DNA of 8,145 nt from CAWHOW01 sp050013795 (GCA_050013795.1 JBEKEO010000144.1:1-8145); one strand, 5' to 3'; positions 1 through 5,455 are shown, numbered from the stretch's first letter. Numbers and translations are program-made. The notes: generated by a model not told the origin, from the sequence alone.

Positions 1-5
1 AAACA

Positions 6-506
6 ATGAGCTCACAAACATCAATAATTCCAAGAAGTATTAAGGGATTTAATACTTTTATAAACAAGACCTGCCCTTACCTGGTAGCAGGCACACCACA
101 AAATTACGTTCGTTTTAACTGGGCCGCAGCCAACTTAGCGGCATGGCAGGCTTTTCTTACGGCATGGACACCTTTATTTCTACTGTACGACAACCGTAAG
201 GAAAGTTATACTACGGCAATTAAAAACAAATTGCTAGCTATTATAACGAATGCAGTGAATTATGACCGGAACAACAAACTTATCATGCTGATAAGAGCTT
301 GTGTAAGCCTTAATCCGGACGATTGCGCTGTTTTCGGACTGCCGGCAAAACTGGCTGTCGGCACCAGCATTACTAATTCGGCTGCTATTCCGGCAGGGCA
401 GGCAACGCCATTAAAAGCAGCTGTATTGTTTTTCCGCTGGGCAAAAAGTAAACACCCCACTTTGGATGGCCCGTGGAGCGTAGCTTTTACTATGCCGGTG
501 TTGTAG
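6..506 (+). CDS. Hypothetical protein, 166 aa
   Basis: The function is not recognised. The ATG lies only 5 nt into the window, so an upstream extension cannot be excluded, but the A-rich bases before it fit a Bacteroidetes start. There is no signal peptide or convincing membrane helix. The N-terminal half is rich in Trp, Ala and Phe (residues 35-60, with AWQAF and AWTPLF), followed by a probable helical stretch at 64-105. A proline/alanine-rich linker comes next (113-136), then a short C-terminal segment ending DGPWSVAFTMPVL. The layout of helical region, then an 'L(N)P.D..(V)FGLP' turn, then a Pro/Ala linker, loosely recalls an uncharacterised family common in Bacteroidetes; that is from memory and is weak. 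A terminator at 565-592 closes the unit, so it is probably not co-transcribed with the next gene. I am confident it is a gene but not of its role. Confidence 0.75.
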   Translation: MSSQTSIIPRSIKGFNTFINKTCPYLVAGTPQNYVRFNWAAANLAAWQAFLTAWTPLFLLYDNRKESYTTAIKNKLLAIITNAVNYDRNNKLIMLIRACVSLNPDDCAVFGLPAKLAVGTSITNSAAIPAGQATPLKAAVLFFRWAKSKHPTLDGPWSVAFTMPVL

Positions 507-564
507 CATTAAAGAACAAACAAACATTTGAATAGTTGAACAATTGAATTAAGAATGATAAAAG

Positions 565-592
565 AACGCTGCATGAAACTGTAGCGTTTTTT
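565..592 (+). terminator. Rho-independent terminator after the 166-aa gene
   Basis: An 8-bp stem pairs 565-572 (aacgctgc) with 581-588 (gtagcgtt), including one G-T wobble. The loop is 8 nt and a run of T follows at 587-592. It lies about 60 nt after the stop codon at 506. The T run overlaps the start of the next promoter's -33 motif. Confidence 0.8.
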
Positions 593-621
593 GTTCACCT
601 CCCTGTTTTTCCTTAACTTTG
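590..621 (+). promoter_or_regulatory. Bacteroidetes-type promoter for the lipoprotein gene
   Basis: The -33 motif TTTG lies at 590-593 and the -7 motif TAACTTTG at 614-621, with a 20-nt spacer. This matches the TTTG / TAnnTTTG consensus of the Bacteroidetes primary sigma factor. Transcription would start near 628, leaving a leader of roughly 170 nt before the ATG at 801. Confidence 0.6.
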
Positions 622-786
622 CATCTGTTTTAGTAATCAAGGGCAGTTGCATCAACATATAAGATGCTGATTTTCATGCCGCAAAAAAAATATTCATTTT
701 CTTATCAGGGTAGAATAATTTTCAGGTGTATTACCATCGAAAGAAAAAAGTATTAACGAAAAATCAATAATAAAAAAACTAATAAA
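622..786 (+). other. Long AT-rich 5' leader without a gene
   Basis: This is the presumed untranslated leader of the lipoprotein mRNA. I see no open frame of note and no known riboswitch class. The only pairing I found is a weak 5-bp inverted repeat, gcatc (649-653) with gatgc (663-667). The rest is A- and T-rich and probably unstructured. Confidence 0.4.
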
Positions 787-792
787 AAGGAG
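787..792 (+). promoter_or_regulatory. Shine-Dalgarno site for the 801 start
   Basis: AAGGAG lies 8 nt before the ATG at 801 and decides this start over later in-frame ATGs. A full Shine-Dalgarno is notable because the exb, tonB and 2276 genes in this window have none. Confidence 0.75.
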
Positions 793-800
793 AAAGAATC

Positions 801-1742
801 ATGAAAACAAGAAATGTATTAAAACTAATGGCAATCCTTATAGCAGTGGTTGGGATCAACATTGCAGGATGCAAAAAAGACAAAACTTCCACCACTCCGG
901 ACCCCTCGTCATTGCAGCAACTTTCTAAAGATGATGCACAGGTTCAGGCAAGCGATGATGAAATTACCGGTGATGCAAATGCTGAATTATCCTCAACTTC
1001 CGCTAAAGCAATGGACACAACAATCAGTAGTTGCAATATTACAGTGGATACCGTTGGAGGAGATTCTCTTCAAATTACATTGCAATATCATGGATTCAAC
1101 TTGGGAGGCAATTTTAAAAGAACAGGTACTGTTGTCATAACAAAACTTCTTGGAGTTCAGTGGAAAACAGCAGGTTGTGCCGTTGTTTTTAAATATGAAA
1201 ATTTAATTGTCGAAAAGATTTCAAGTGGTAAAACCTTTACTTTCAACGGTACAAGGACATGGACAAACGTTTCCGGCGGACTTATAAAGAACCTGAATGG
1301 TTCAACAACTGTAACCCATACAATTACCGGCGCCATGACAATAACATTTGATGACGGCTCGACAAGAATATGGAATATTTCAAGGCAAAGAGTATGGGGC
1401 GGTACTTTCCCATCTGCACTTACTGTAACTGTTAGTGGTTTTGGATCTGCTGCCGGATATAACAACCTTGTAGAATATGGCACAAACAGGAAAGGTGAAG
1501 CTTTTTACACTCAAATCAATACCCCTATCCTTTATGTCTATAATTCCTGCTTGGCTTTTCAGTGGATTCCGATATGGGGAGTTATTGAATACCAGATACC
1601 CAGTGTTCCCAAAAGTGCAACTCTTACTTTCGGGTATAACAGCAGCGATGCACTTGTACCTTATGGAAACTGCGCAGACTATTTCAGATTAGATTGGGTG
1701 GTAAAGACCAATAACGGCACAGATTACTTTCAGATTCCTTAA
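801..1742 (+). CDS. Lipoprotein of unknown function, 313 aa
   Basis: This is a predicted secreted lipoprotein. A basic N-terminus (MKTRNVLK) is followed by a hydrophobic core and the lipobox IAGC, so Cys24 would be lipidated by signal peptidase II. The residues after Cys24 (KKDK) are charged and partly resemble the Lys/Asp/Glu-rich export signal of surface lipoproteins in some Bacteroidetes, so surface exposure is possible but unproven. Residues 28-75 form a low-complexity Ser/Thr/Asp linker. From about 76 on the sequence alternates polar and hydrophobic residues with many Thr, Gly and Trp, as in an all-beta domain. Examples are the strands around TGTVVITK (108-115), TFTFNGTRTWTN (145-156) and AMTITFDDGSTRIWNIS (178-194). 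Four further cysteines (78, 126, 250, 291) could form disulfides. The gene appears monocistronic, with its own promoter at 590-621 and terminator at 1762-1791. I do not recognise a family. Confidence 0.85.
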   Translation: MKTRNVLKLMAILIAVVGINIAGCKKDKTSTTPDPSSLQQLSKDDAQVQASDDEITGDANAELSSTSAKAMDTTISSCNITVDTVGGDSLQITLQYHGFNLGGNFKRTGTVVITKLLGVQWKTAGCAVVFKYENLIVEKISSGKTFTFNGTRTWTNVSGGLIKNLNGSTTVTHTITGAMTITFDDGSTRIWNISRQRVWGGTFPSALTVTVSGFGSAAGYNNLVEYGTNRKGEAFYTQINTPILYVYNSCLAFQWIPIWGVIEYQIPSVPKSATLTFGYNSSDALVPYGNCADYFRLDWVVKTNNGTDYFQIP

Positions 1743-1761
1743 TTAAGTATAAAGTGAACTT

Positions 1762-1791
1762 AAAAGGCGGCAAGAAATTGCCGCTTTTTTT
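1762..1791 (+). terminator. Rho-independent terminator after the lipoprotein gene
   Basis: A perfect 7-bp stem pairs gcggcaa (1767-1773) with ttgccgc (1778-1784) around a gaaa tetraloop. It extends outward through a G-T wobble and A-T pairs, and is followed by T at 1785-1791. It begins about 20 nt after the stop codon. Confidence 0.92.
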
Positions 1792-1803
1792 ATATGTATA
1801 TTA

Positions 1804-1858
1804 CCGTAAACTGATTACATACTGCCGAAAACTTAATGAACCCCTCCGTAAACTGATT
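1804..1858 (+). repeat. 21-nt-period tandem repeat, three units
   Basis: A 13-nt core recurs exactly every 21 nt: CCGTAAACTGATT at 1804-1816, CCGAAAACTTAAT at 1825-1837 and CCGTAAACTGATT at 1846-1858. The 8-nt spacers are not conserved. The same core and period recur at 5208-5241. The array starts 13 nt after a terminator, and 27 nt separate its last core from the TACTTTTG element at 1886. Direct repeats one or two helical turns apart just upstream of a promoter are typical of transcription-factor sites. The period equals the 9-bp repeat plus 12-bp spacer known for LytTR-family regulators such as AgrA and ComE. The repeat itself is certain; its role is inferred. Confidence 0.9.
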
Positions 1859-1885
1859 GACTCTTTTTTTCAGGACAAAAATATT

Positions 1886-1893
1886 TACTTTTG
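1886..1893 (+). promoter_or_regulatory. -7 promoter element downstream of the three-unit repeat
   Basis: TACTTTTG matches TAnnTTTG. No TTG-type -33 motif lies at the proper distance (only a T run near 1863-1870), which would fit a promoter that depends on an activator bound to the repeats. The start would be near 1900, reading toward the tRNA region. Confidence 0.45.
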
Positions 1894-1952
1894 TAATGCA
1901 TGTTAATAGTTCTTTGGTTTGTGTTTGATTCGGATGATTTTTTTACAAAGTT

Positions 1953-1984
1953 TTTGTCTATTAATCAAATTTCATGTAGGTTTG
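1953..1984 (+). promoter_or_regulatory. Promoter of the tRNA-Ser locus
   Basis: The -33 motif TTTG (1953-1956) and the -7 motif TAGGTTTG (1977-1984) are separated by 20 nt. Transcription would start near 1991, about 20 nt before the broken tRNA copy at 2011 and 140 nt before the intact tRNA. I see no better promoter between 2099 and 2131, so this probably drives the working tRNA too. Confidence 0.6.
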
Positions 1985-2010
1985 CAAATCATTCAAATCA
2001 GGTGTGATTT

Positions 2011-2098
2011 GGAGAGATGGCCGCCCGTCCGCTGAATAGCGGACGAGGTCTCGCCTTAAAAAGGCGGAAGTGGTCGAAGGCGCACGCCTGAAAAGTGT
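2011..2098 (+). pseudogene. Broken 5' copy of tRNA-Ser with an insertion
   Basis: Bases 2011-2023 are identical to the first 13 nt of the intact tRNA (2132-2144). Bases 2069-2098 match tRNA positions 2145-2174 at 29 of 30 sites. The two parts are separated by a 45-nt insertion (2024-2068) that falls in the D arm. The single mismatch is G to A at 2091, inside what would be the anticodon. The copy stops after the anticodon stem: the variable arm, T arm and 3' acceptor strand are absent, so it cannot make a tRNA. It probably arose by partial duplication of the adjacent gene. Confidence 0.85.
2024..2068 (+). repeat. 45-nt double-hairpin insertion in the broken tRNA copy
   Basis: The insertion contains two strong inverted repeats. 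The first pairs cgtccgct (2026-2033) with agcggacg (2038-2045), 8 bp around a gaat loop. The second pairs cgcctt (2052-2057) with aaggcg (2061-2066), 6 bp around an aaa loop. The linker between them is gaggtct-like. The sequence is more GC-rich than its surroundings. The form resembles a small palindromic repeat element (REP-like). No transposase and no clear target-site duplication are visible, so its mobility is a guess. Confidence 0.65.
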
Positions 2099-2131
2099 AA
2101 ATTTAAATGTTTGTTTGAAATATTATTTTTT

Positions 2132-2219
2132 GGAGAGATGGCCGAGTGGTCGAAGGCGCACGCCTGGAAAGTGTGTAAACGTCACAAGCGTTTCATGGGT
2201 TCGAATCCCATTCTCTCCG
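2132..2219 (+). tRNA. tRNA-Ser (anticodon GGA)
   Basis: This gene makes the serine tRNA that reads UCC and UCU codons. The acceptor stem pairs ggagaga (2132-2138) with tctctcc (2212-2218), and G2219 is the discriminator base usual for tRNA-Ser. The anticodon stem is 2159-2163 with 2171-2175 around the loop ctggaaa, giving anticodon GGA at 2166-2168. A long class II variable arm (taaacg pairing with cgttt, about 2176-2194) identifies serine. The T arm pairs atggg (2195-2199) with cccat (2207-2211) around ttcgaat. The 3' CCA is not encoded. A T-rich run follows the gene. Confidence 0.97.
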
Positions 2220-2242
2220 CAATAAATATTTTTTTCTGGCGT

Positions 2243-2250
2243 TATATTTG
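2243..2250 (+). promoter_or_regulatory. -7 element for the 2276-5160 operon
   Basis: TATATTTG matches TAnnTTTG exactly and would start transcription near 2257, about 20 nt before the ATG at 2276. A TTG-type -33 motif is not clear, since that position falls at the end of the tRNA gene. Read-through from the tRNA promoter is also possible. Confidence 0.5.
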
Positions 2251-2275
2251 TGCTAATAAATAAAATAAAAAACAA

Positions 2276-2512
2276 ATGGCTTGGGATAAAAAGCTGTTTT
2301 CAAAAATAATGACCGTTTTCGGGTTTATAATGGTAGCCGTCTTTTTCGGAATAGGCATTACTCTGGCTTTTTTCCCTGTTTATACCTATCTGCCCCGCGA
2401 AATACGAATTATCTTTGGTTTCTTTTTCATTGCTTACGGGTTTTTCCGTTTAGCAAGAATAATTCAACAAATCAGAGTGCAAAAAAGAGAGGAGTACGAT
2501 AATGAAAAATAA
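2276..2512 (+). CDS. Small two-helix membrane protein, 78 aa
   Basis: This is a small inner-membrane protein of unknown function. Residues 11-34 (from IMTVFGFIMVAVFFG) and about 44-60 (IIFGFFFIAYGFF) form two membrane helices, joined by a short loop with PVYTYLPRE. The C-terminal tail is charged (RLARIIQQIRVQKREEYDNEK) and probably cytoplasmic. The start has an A-rich leader and no Shine-Dalgarno. The end overlaps the next gene by 11 nt, so the two are almost certainly translationally coupled. Its place ahead of a PstS-fold lipoprotein and a TPR protein suggests a membrane partner in the same envelope module. I do not recognise a named family, but the hydrophobic pattern and the tight coupling make it a real gene. 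Confidence 0.85.
   Translation: MAWDKKLFSKIMTVFGFIMVAVFFGIGITLAFFPVYTYLPREIRIIFGFFFIAYGFFRLARIIQQIRVQKREEYDNEK
2487..2494 (+). promoter_or_regulatory. Shine-Dalgarno site for the PstS-like gene
   Basis: GAGAGGAG lies within the end of the 78-aa gene, 7 nt before the ATG at 2502. It supports this start and the 11-nt gene overlap. Confidence 0.7.
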
Positions 2513-3461
2513 GCTCAATTTATTATTTTTCGTATTGCTGGTTTCTGCTTTTCTTTATGTTTTCACCGGATGTGGCTTGGGAAACAGGAATAATACTATA
2601 ACCGAAACCCCCACCTCGGGCAAAACCAATATTGCAATAGACGAAGCATATCAACCTCTTTTCGACACTGAAATTTATACGTTCGAAGCACTATATGAAA
2701 ATGCCAAAATAACTCCCCTTTACAAACCCGAAGGGGATGCATTTGAGCTTTTTCTTAAGGATTCGGTCAGAGTTCTTATTTCAAGCAGAAAGCTCACAGA
2801 TGCTGAAGATAAATACCTGAGAAATATTCATTTTATTCCAAAAACCACTAAAATAGCTTATGATGCTGTTGCGTTTATCATTAATAAAAACAACCAGGAT
2901 TCGCTGATATTGTATGAGCAGATTAAAAACATGTTTCTGGGGAAGATCAACAAATGGTCTCAGATAAATCCCAAATCTGATTTAGGGAATATCACTATTG
3001 TTTTCGATAATAATAAATCAAGTAATACTCGTTATATAAAAGAAAAATTTGAACTAACCAAAAACTTTCCCTCAAATTGTTTTGCCGTTAAATCTAATGC
3101 TGAAGTTATTAATTTTGTAGAAAAAAACAAAAGCGCCATAGGCGTTATTAGCGCAAACTGGATAAGCGATAAACATGATACGGTATCCAACAATTTCTTA
3201 AAAAAGATTAAGATAGTAGCTATAGGCGATGAAGGGAATACTGATGGAACCGGGAATTATTATAAACCTTACCAGGGTTATATTGCTGAAGGTACTTATC
3301 CTTTATTGAGAGAAGTATATATGATTAACCGCGAAACTTTTGCCGGACTAGGTTCTGGTTTCATTTCATTTGTTGCAGGAGAAAAAGGTCAACGCATAAT
3401 TTTAAAATCTGGCATAGTTCCTGCTACTATGCCAATAAGACTTGTACAAATTAAACATTAA
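2502..3461 (+). CDS. PstS-fold substrate-binding lipoprotein, 319 aa
   Basis: This resembles the periplasmic binding domain of PstS-type phosphate-binding proteins. The signal ends in the lipobox FTGC, so Cys24 would be lipidated; the following residues (GLGNRNN) lack an acidic surface-export signal, suggesting a periplasm-facing lipoprotein. PstS-like landmarks in order are VRVLISSRKLT (89-99), IAYDAVAFIINK (118-129), IKNMFLGKINKW (141-152), SSNTRYIKEKF (173-183), AIGVISANW (212-220), YPLLREVYMI (266-275) and a C-terminal FISFVAGEKGQRIILKSGIVPA (288-309). Two usual phosphate-contacting loops are altered: the GSGxG loop reads PEGDA and the SGT motif reads SSNT. No pstCAB genes are nearby. As I recall, PstS-like proteins followed by TPR proteins near tonB/exb genes are common in Bacteroidetes, so a role in that system is likelier than phosphate import. 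The fold is well supported; the ligand is unknown. Confidence 0.85.
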   Translation: MKNKLNLLFFVLLVSAFLYVFTGCGLGNRNNTITETPTSGKTNIAIDEAYQPLFDTEIYTFEALYENAKITPLYKPEGDAFELFLKDSVRVLISSRKLTDAEDKYLRNIHFIPKTTKIAYDAVAFIINKNNQDSLILYEQIKNMFLGKINKWSQINPKSDLGNITIVFDNNKSSNTRYIKEKFELTKNFPSNCFAVKSNAEVINFVEKNKSAIGVISANWISDKHDTVSNNFLKKIKIVAIGDEGNTDGTGNYYKPYQGYIAEGTYPLLREVYMINRETFAGLGSGFISFVAGEKGQRIILKSGIVPATMPIRLVQIKH

Positions 3462-3463
3462 AT

Positions 3464-3470
3464 AAGGAGA
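3464..3470 (+). promoter_or_regulatory. Shine-Dalgarno site for the TPR gene
   Basis: AAGGAGA lies 7 nt before the ATG at 3478 and 2 nt after the previous stop codon. It fixes the start, which also gives a complete signal peptide. Confidence 0.75.
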
Positions 3471-3477
3471 TCATAAT

Positions 3478-5160
3478 ATGTTACGAATTTCAAAATTTTT
3501 CGGAAGCCTGGTAATGCTTAGTTTCATTATTAGTTTACCTTCTTTTGCTCAGGATCTGAAGAGCGCAATTAAACTTACTGAAAGAGAAGAGTTTGATGCC
3601 GCTCACAAAGTGTTCGACGGGCTTATTGCCAAGGAACCCAATAACGGAGATAACTATTATTATTATGGGGAATGCTGGATAAAGCAGTTCATGGTTGACA
3701 GCATGTCGGTTTCTTTGAAAGAAGTTACGGATGCTGCGCTTAAATATTACAACATGGGAATTGCGAAAGATACAGCTAATCCACTTAATTATGTTGGCGC
3801 AGGAAGGGTTTATATCCTCCTGAGAAAGAACAGTGAAGCCAATGCAAAATTTGACAAAGCAAAGAAACACCTTCCATGGAAAAACTTTACCAAATTTCCT
3901 ATTCCTGTTGCAAAGCAGGCTTTGACATTTGCTAAAATTGCAGAAGCCCGCTCTAAAGCTCCTGATAAAACTGAAGCCGAATTACTGGACCTTATTGATA
4001 AAGCAGTAGAACGTTCAGCAACAGTTCCGGAAGTTTATTTGATAAAAGGTGATATCTACCTTGCATATAATGATGGTTCAAATGCAATAGTTGCCTATAA
4101 TAAAGCTAACGACCTGGATCCTCAATCATGCAAGTCAATGGTAAAAATAGGGGAGTTAAATGTCAGAGGAAGAAATTATACTGATGCAATCGAAAATTAC
4201 AAAAATGCTATTAAGATTGATTCTTCCTTTGCTCCTGCATATCGTGGATTTGCCGAATTGTATGGCTTGGCAGGCCAATGGGAAAATGCAATTAAGTATT
4301 ACCAAAAGTTTCTGGAGCTGTCCGGGAAAAACACTTATGCAAGATTCAGGTACGCCTCTTTCCTGTTTATGGCAAAAAAATATGACGAAGCATTGCAGAC
4401 TATAAATGAAGTGCTCGCGGTCGATCCAGATTATATCCTTTTACATAGATTGGCGGCTTATTCATATTATGAAACAGGGAAATATCCGGATGGACTAAAA
4501 GAAATTGAAATATTTATGAAAAAAACCCCTCCGGAAAAAATTATTGCTTCCGATTATACATACTGGGGCGATTTGCTGGTAAAACTGAAAAAGGATTCAT
4601 TGGCTATCGGAAAATACCAGAGCGCTTTTGGAATGGATACTACAAATTGTGATTTGCTTGCTAAAATGGCAAAATCGTATTCAAAAATGAAGAAATACGA
4701 CAAGACGGTAGGAATATATCAAAAGGAAATCAATAAAAATTGTGCAACTCTTCAAGATATGTTTGATATGGGAAGGGCTTATTTTAATTTAAAACAATGG
4801 GATAAGGTTGATACTATCATGGGAACCATATTATCGAAAAAGCCTGATTTTATAAGCGCATTAAATTTCCGCGCACTTGCAAATGCAAACATAGATACTA
4901 CAAGTGAAAAGGGACTGGCAAAGAAATTTTACGAGCAGCTAATTGTATTATATATGAAAGATTCAACCAAATATGTTAAAGAACTTTCACAGGCATATGA
5001 TTATATGAGGTATTATTATTTCAAGCAATACAATATAACCAAGAAATGCGAGGATGCTAAGAAAAGTATTATATATTGTGATAAAATGCTCGCCTATGAT
5101 CCCAAAGATGAAAAATCTTTAACTATTAAGAAGGCGCTTACAGGCAGATGTCCGAATTAA
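3478..5160 (+). CDS. Exported TPR-repeat protein, 560 aa
   Basis: This is a probable periplasmic scaffold built from tetratricopeptide repeats. The N-terminus is a signal peptide with a likely signal peptidase I cut after PSFA (Ala24, before Gln25). TPR-like units cover most of the mature protein. The clearest are 26-60 (AAHKVFDGLIAKEPNN), 184-216 (IYLAYNDGSNAIVAYNKAND), 217-250 (GRNYTDAIENYKNAIKIDSS), 251-284 (AGQWENAIKYYQKFLEL), 285-318 (KKYDEALQTINEVLAVDPD), 319-350, 358-390, 391-422 (KKYDKTVGIYQKEI) and 426-458 (KQWDKVDTIMGTILSKKPD). A divergent C-terminal unit ends near 540 (AYDPKDEKSL). TPRs bind protein partners, so it probably organises envelope proteins. It is the last gene of the 2276-5160 operon, starts 16 nt after the PstS-like gene and is followed by a strong terminator. 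The exact partner cannot be read from sequence. Confidence 0.9.
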   Translation: MLRISKFFGSLVMLSFIISLPSFAQDLKSAIKLTEREEFDAAHKVFDGLIAKEPNNGDNYYYYGECWIKQFMVDSMSVSLKEVTDAALKYYNMGIAKDTANPLNYVGAGRVYILLRKNSEANAKFDKAKKHLPWKNFTKFPIPVAKQALTFAKIAEARSKAPDKTEAELLDLIDKAVERSATVPEVYLIKGDIYLAYNDGSNAIVAYNKANDLDPQSCKSMVKIGELNVRGRNYTDAIENYKNAIKIDSSFAPAYRGFAELYGLAGQWENAIKYYQKFLELSGKNTYARFRYASFLFMAKKYDEALQTINEVLAVDPDYILLHRLAAYSYYETGKYPDGLKEIEIFMKKTPPEKIIASDYTYWGDLLVKLKKDSLAIGKYQSAFGMDTTNCDLLAKMAKSYSKMKKYDKTVGIYQKEINKNCATLQDMFDMGRAYFNLKQWDKVDTIMGTILSKKPDFISALNFRALANANIDTTSEKGLAKKFYEQLIVLYMKDSTKYVKELSQAYDYMRYYYFKQYNITKKCEDAKKSIIYCDKMLAYDPKDEKSLTIKKALTGRCPN

Positions 5161-5177
5161 AAAACCATTAATGATGC

Positions 5178-5206
5178 AAAAAGGAGGGGGTGCCCTCCTT
5201 TTTTTT
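5178..5206 (+). terminator. Strong rho-independent terminator after the TPR gene
   Basis: An 11-bp stem pairs 5178-5188 with 5193-5203. Its core is ggaggg with ccctcc, flanked by five A-T pairs, around a ggtg loop. The T run at 5199-5206 completes it. It separates the PstS/TPR operon from the exb operon. Confidence 0.95.
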
Positions 5207-5207
5207 A

Positions 5208-5241
5208 CCGTTAACTTACTAAATCCTACCGTAAACTGATT
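5208..5241 (+). repeat. 21-nt-period tandem repeat, two units
   Basis: The cores are CCGTTAACTTACT at 5208-5220 and CCGTAAACTGATT at 5229-5241, spaced exactly 21 nt. The 34-nt block matches 1825-1858 at 27 of 34 positions, with mismatches mostly in the spacer and the first unit. It begins directly after the terminator T run. Its last core ends 27 nt before the TACATTTG element at 5269, the same gap as in the first array. ACCGTTAAC is close to the published LytTR site consensus. Confidence 0.88.
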
Positions 5242-5243
5242 CC

Positions 5244-5276
5244 TTTGCCATTTCCATTATTTTGTATGTACATTTG
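5244..5276 (+). promoter_or_regulatory. Distal promoter below the two-unit repeat
   Basis: The -33 motif TTTG (5244-5247) and the -7 motif TACATTTG (5269-5276) are 21 nt apart. The repeat ends 2 nt before the -33 motif. The start would be near 5283. No terminator is visible between here and exbB, so it could drive the exb-tonB operon with a leader of about 270 nt. Confidence 0.55.
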
Positions 5277-5283
5277 TATCTGA

Positions 5284-5455
5284 AAAAACAATTAGAATGG
5301 TTTATTTTTTTTCATTATGGATAAAAAGCAGAAATCAGTAAAATCACTTCGTTGGTATATTATAATCATGAATTGAAAAATTAAAAGCCTGTAATGTGAA
5401 TTATATATTAAATTACCTTTAACAAAATTATTTTATAATAAAGATTAAATGATGA
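5284..5455 (+). other. AT-rich stretch between the two exb promoters
   Basis: There is no supported gene, hairpin or RNA family here. The stretch is strongly A/T-rich. A 19-codon open frame at 5317-5376 exists but has no Shine-Dalgarno or other support. Confidence 0.4.

Noticed and set aside
1157..1483. A 108-codon reverse-strand open frame inside the lipoprotein gene
   Set aside because: The forward frame has a lipobox, a ribosome site, a promoter and a terminator. The reverse frame has none of these.
1804..1858. CRISPR array
   Set aside because: The unit is 21 nt with 8-nt spacers and only two or three copies, far shorter than CRISPR repeats and spacers, and no cas genes are present.
1900..2007. 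A 35-codon open frame starting at ATG 1900
   Set aside because: It would start at or near the predicted transcription start with no ribosome site, overlaps the tRNA-locus promoter, and its translation shows no recognisable feature.
2011..2098. A second functional tRNA gene
   Set aside because: The T arm, variable arm and 3' acceptor strand are missing, and the D arm is interrupted.
2502..3461. A phosphate ABC transporter (pstSCAB) locus
   Set aside because: No permease or ATPase genes are present and the phosphate-contact motifs are altered.
5317..5376. A 19-codon open frame (basic, with a short hydrophobic end) below the two-unit repeat
   Set aside because: It has no Shine-Dalgarno or conservation evidence, and short frames are expected by chance in such AT-rich DNA.
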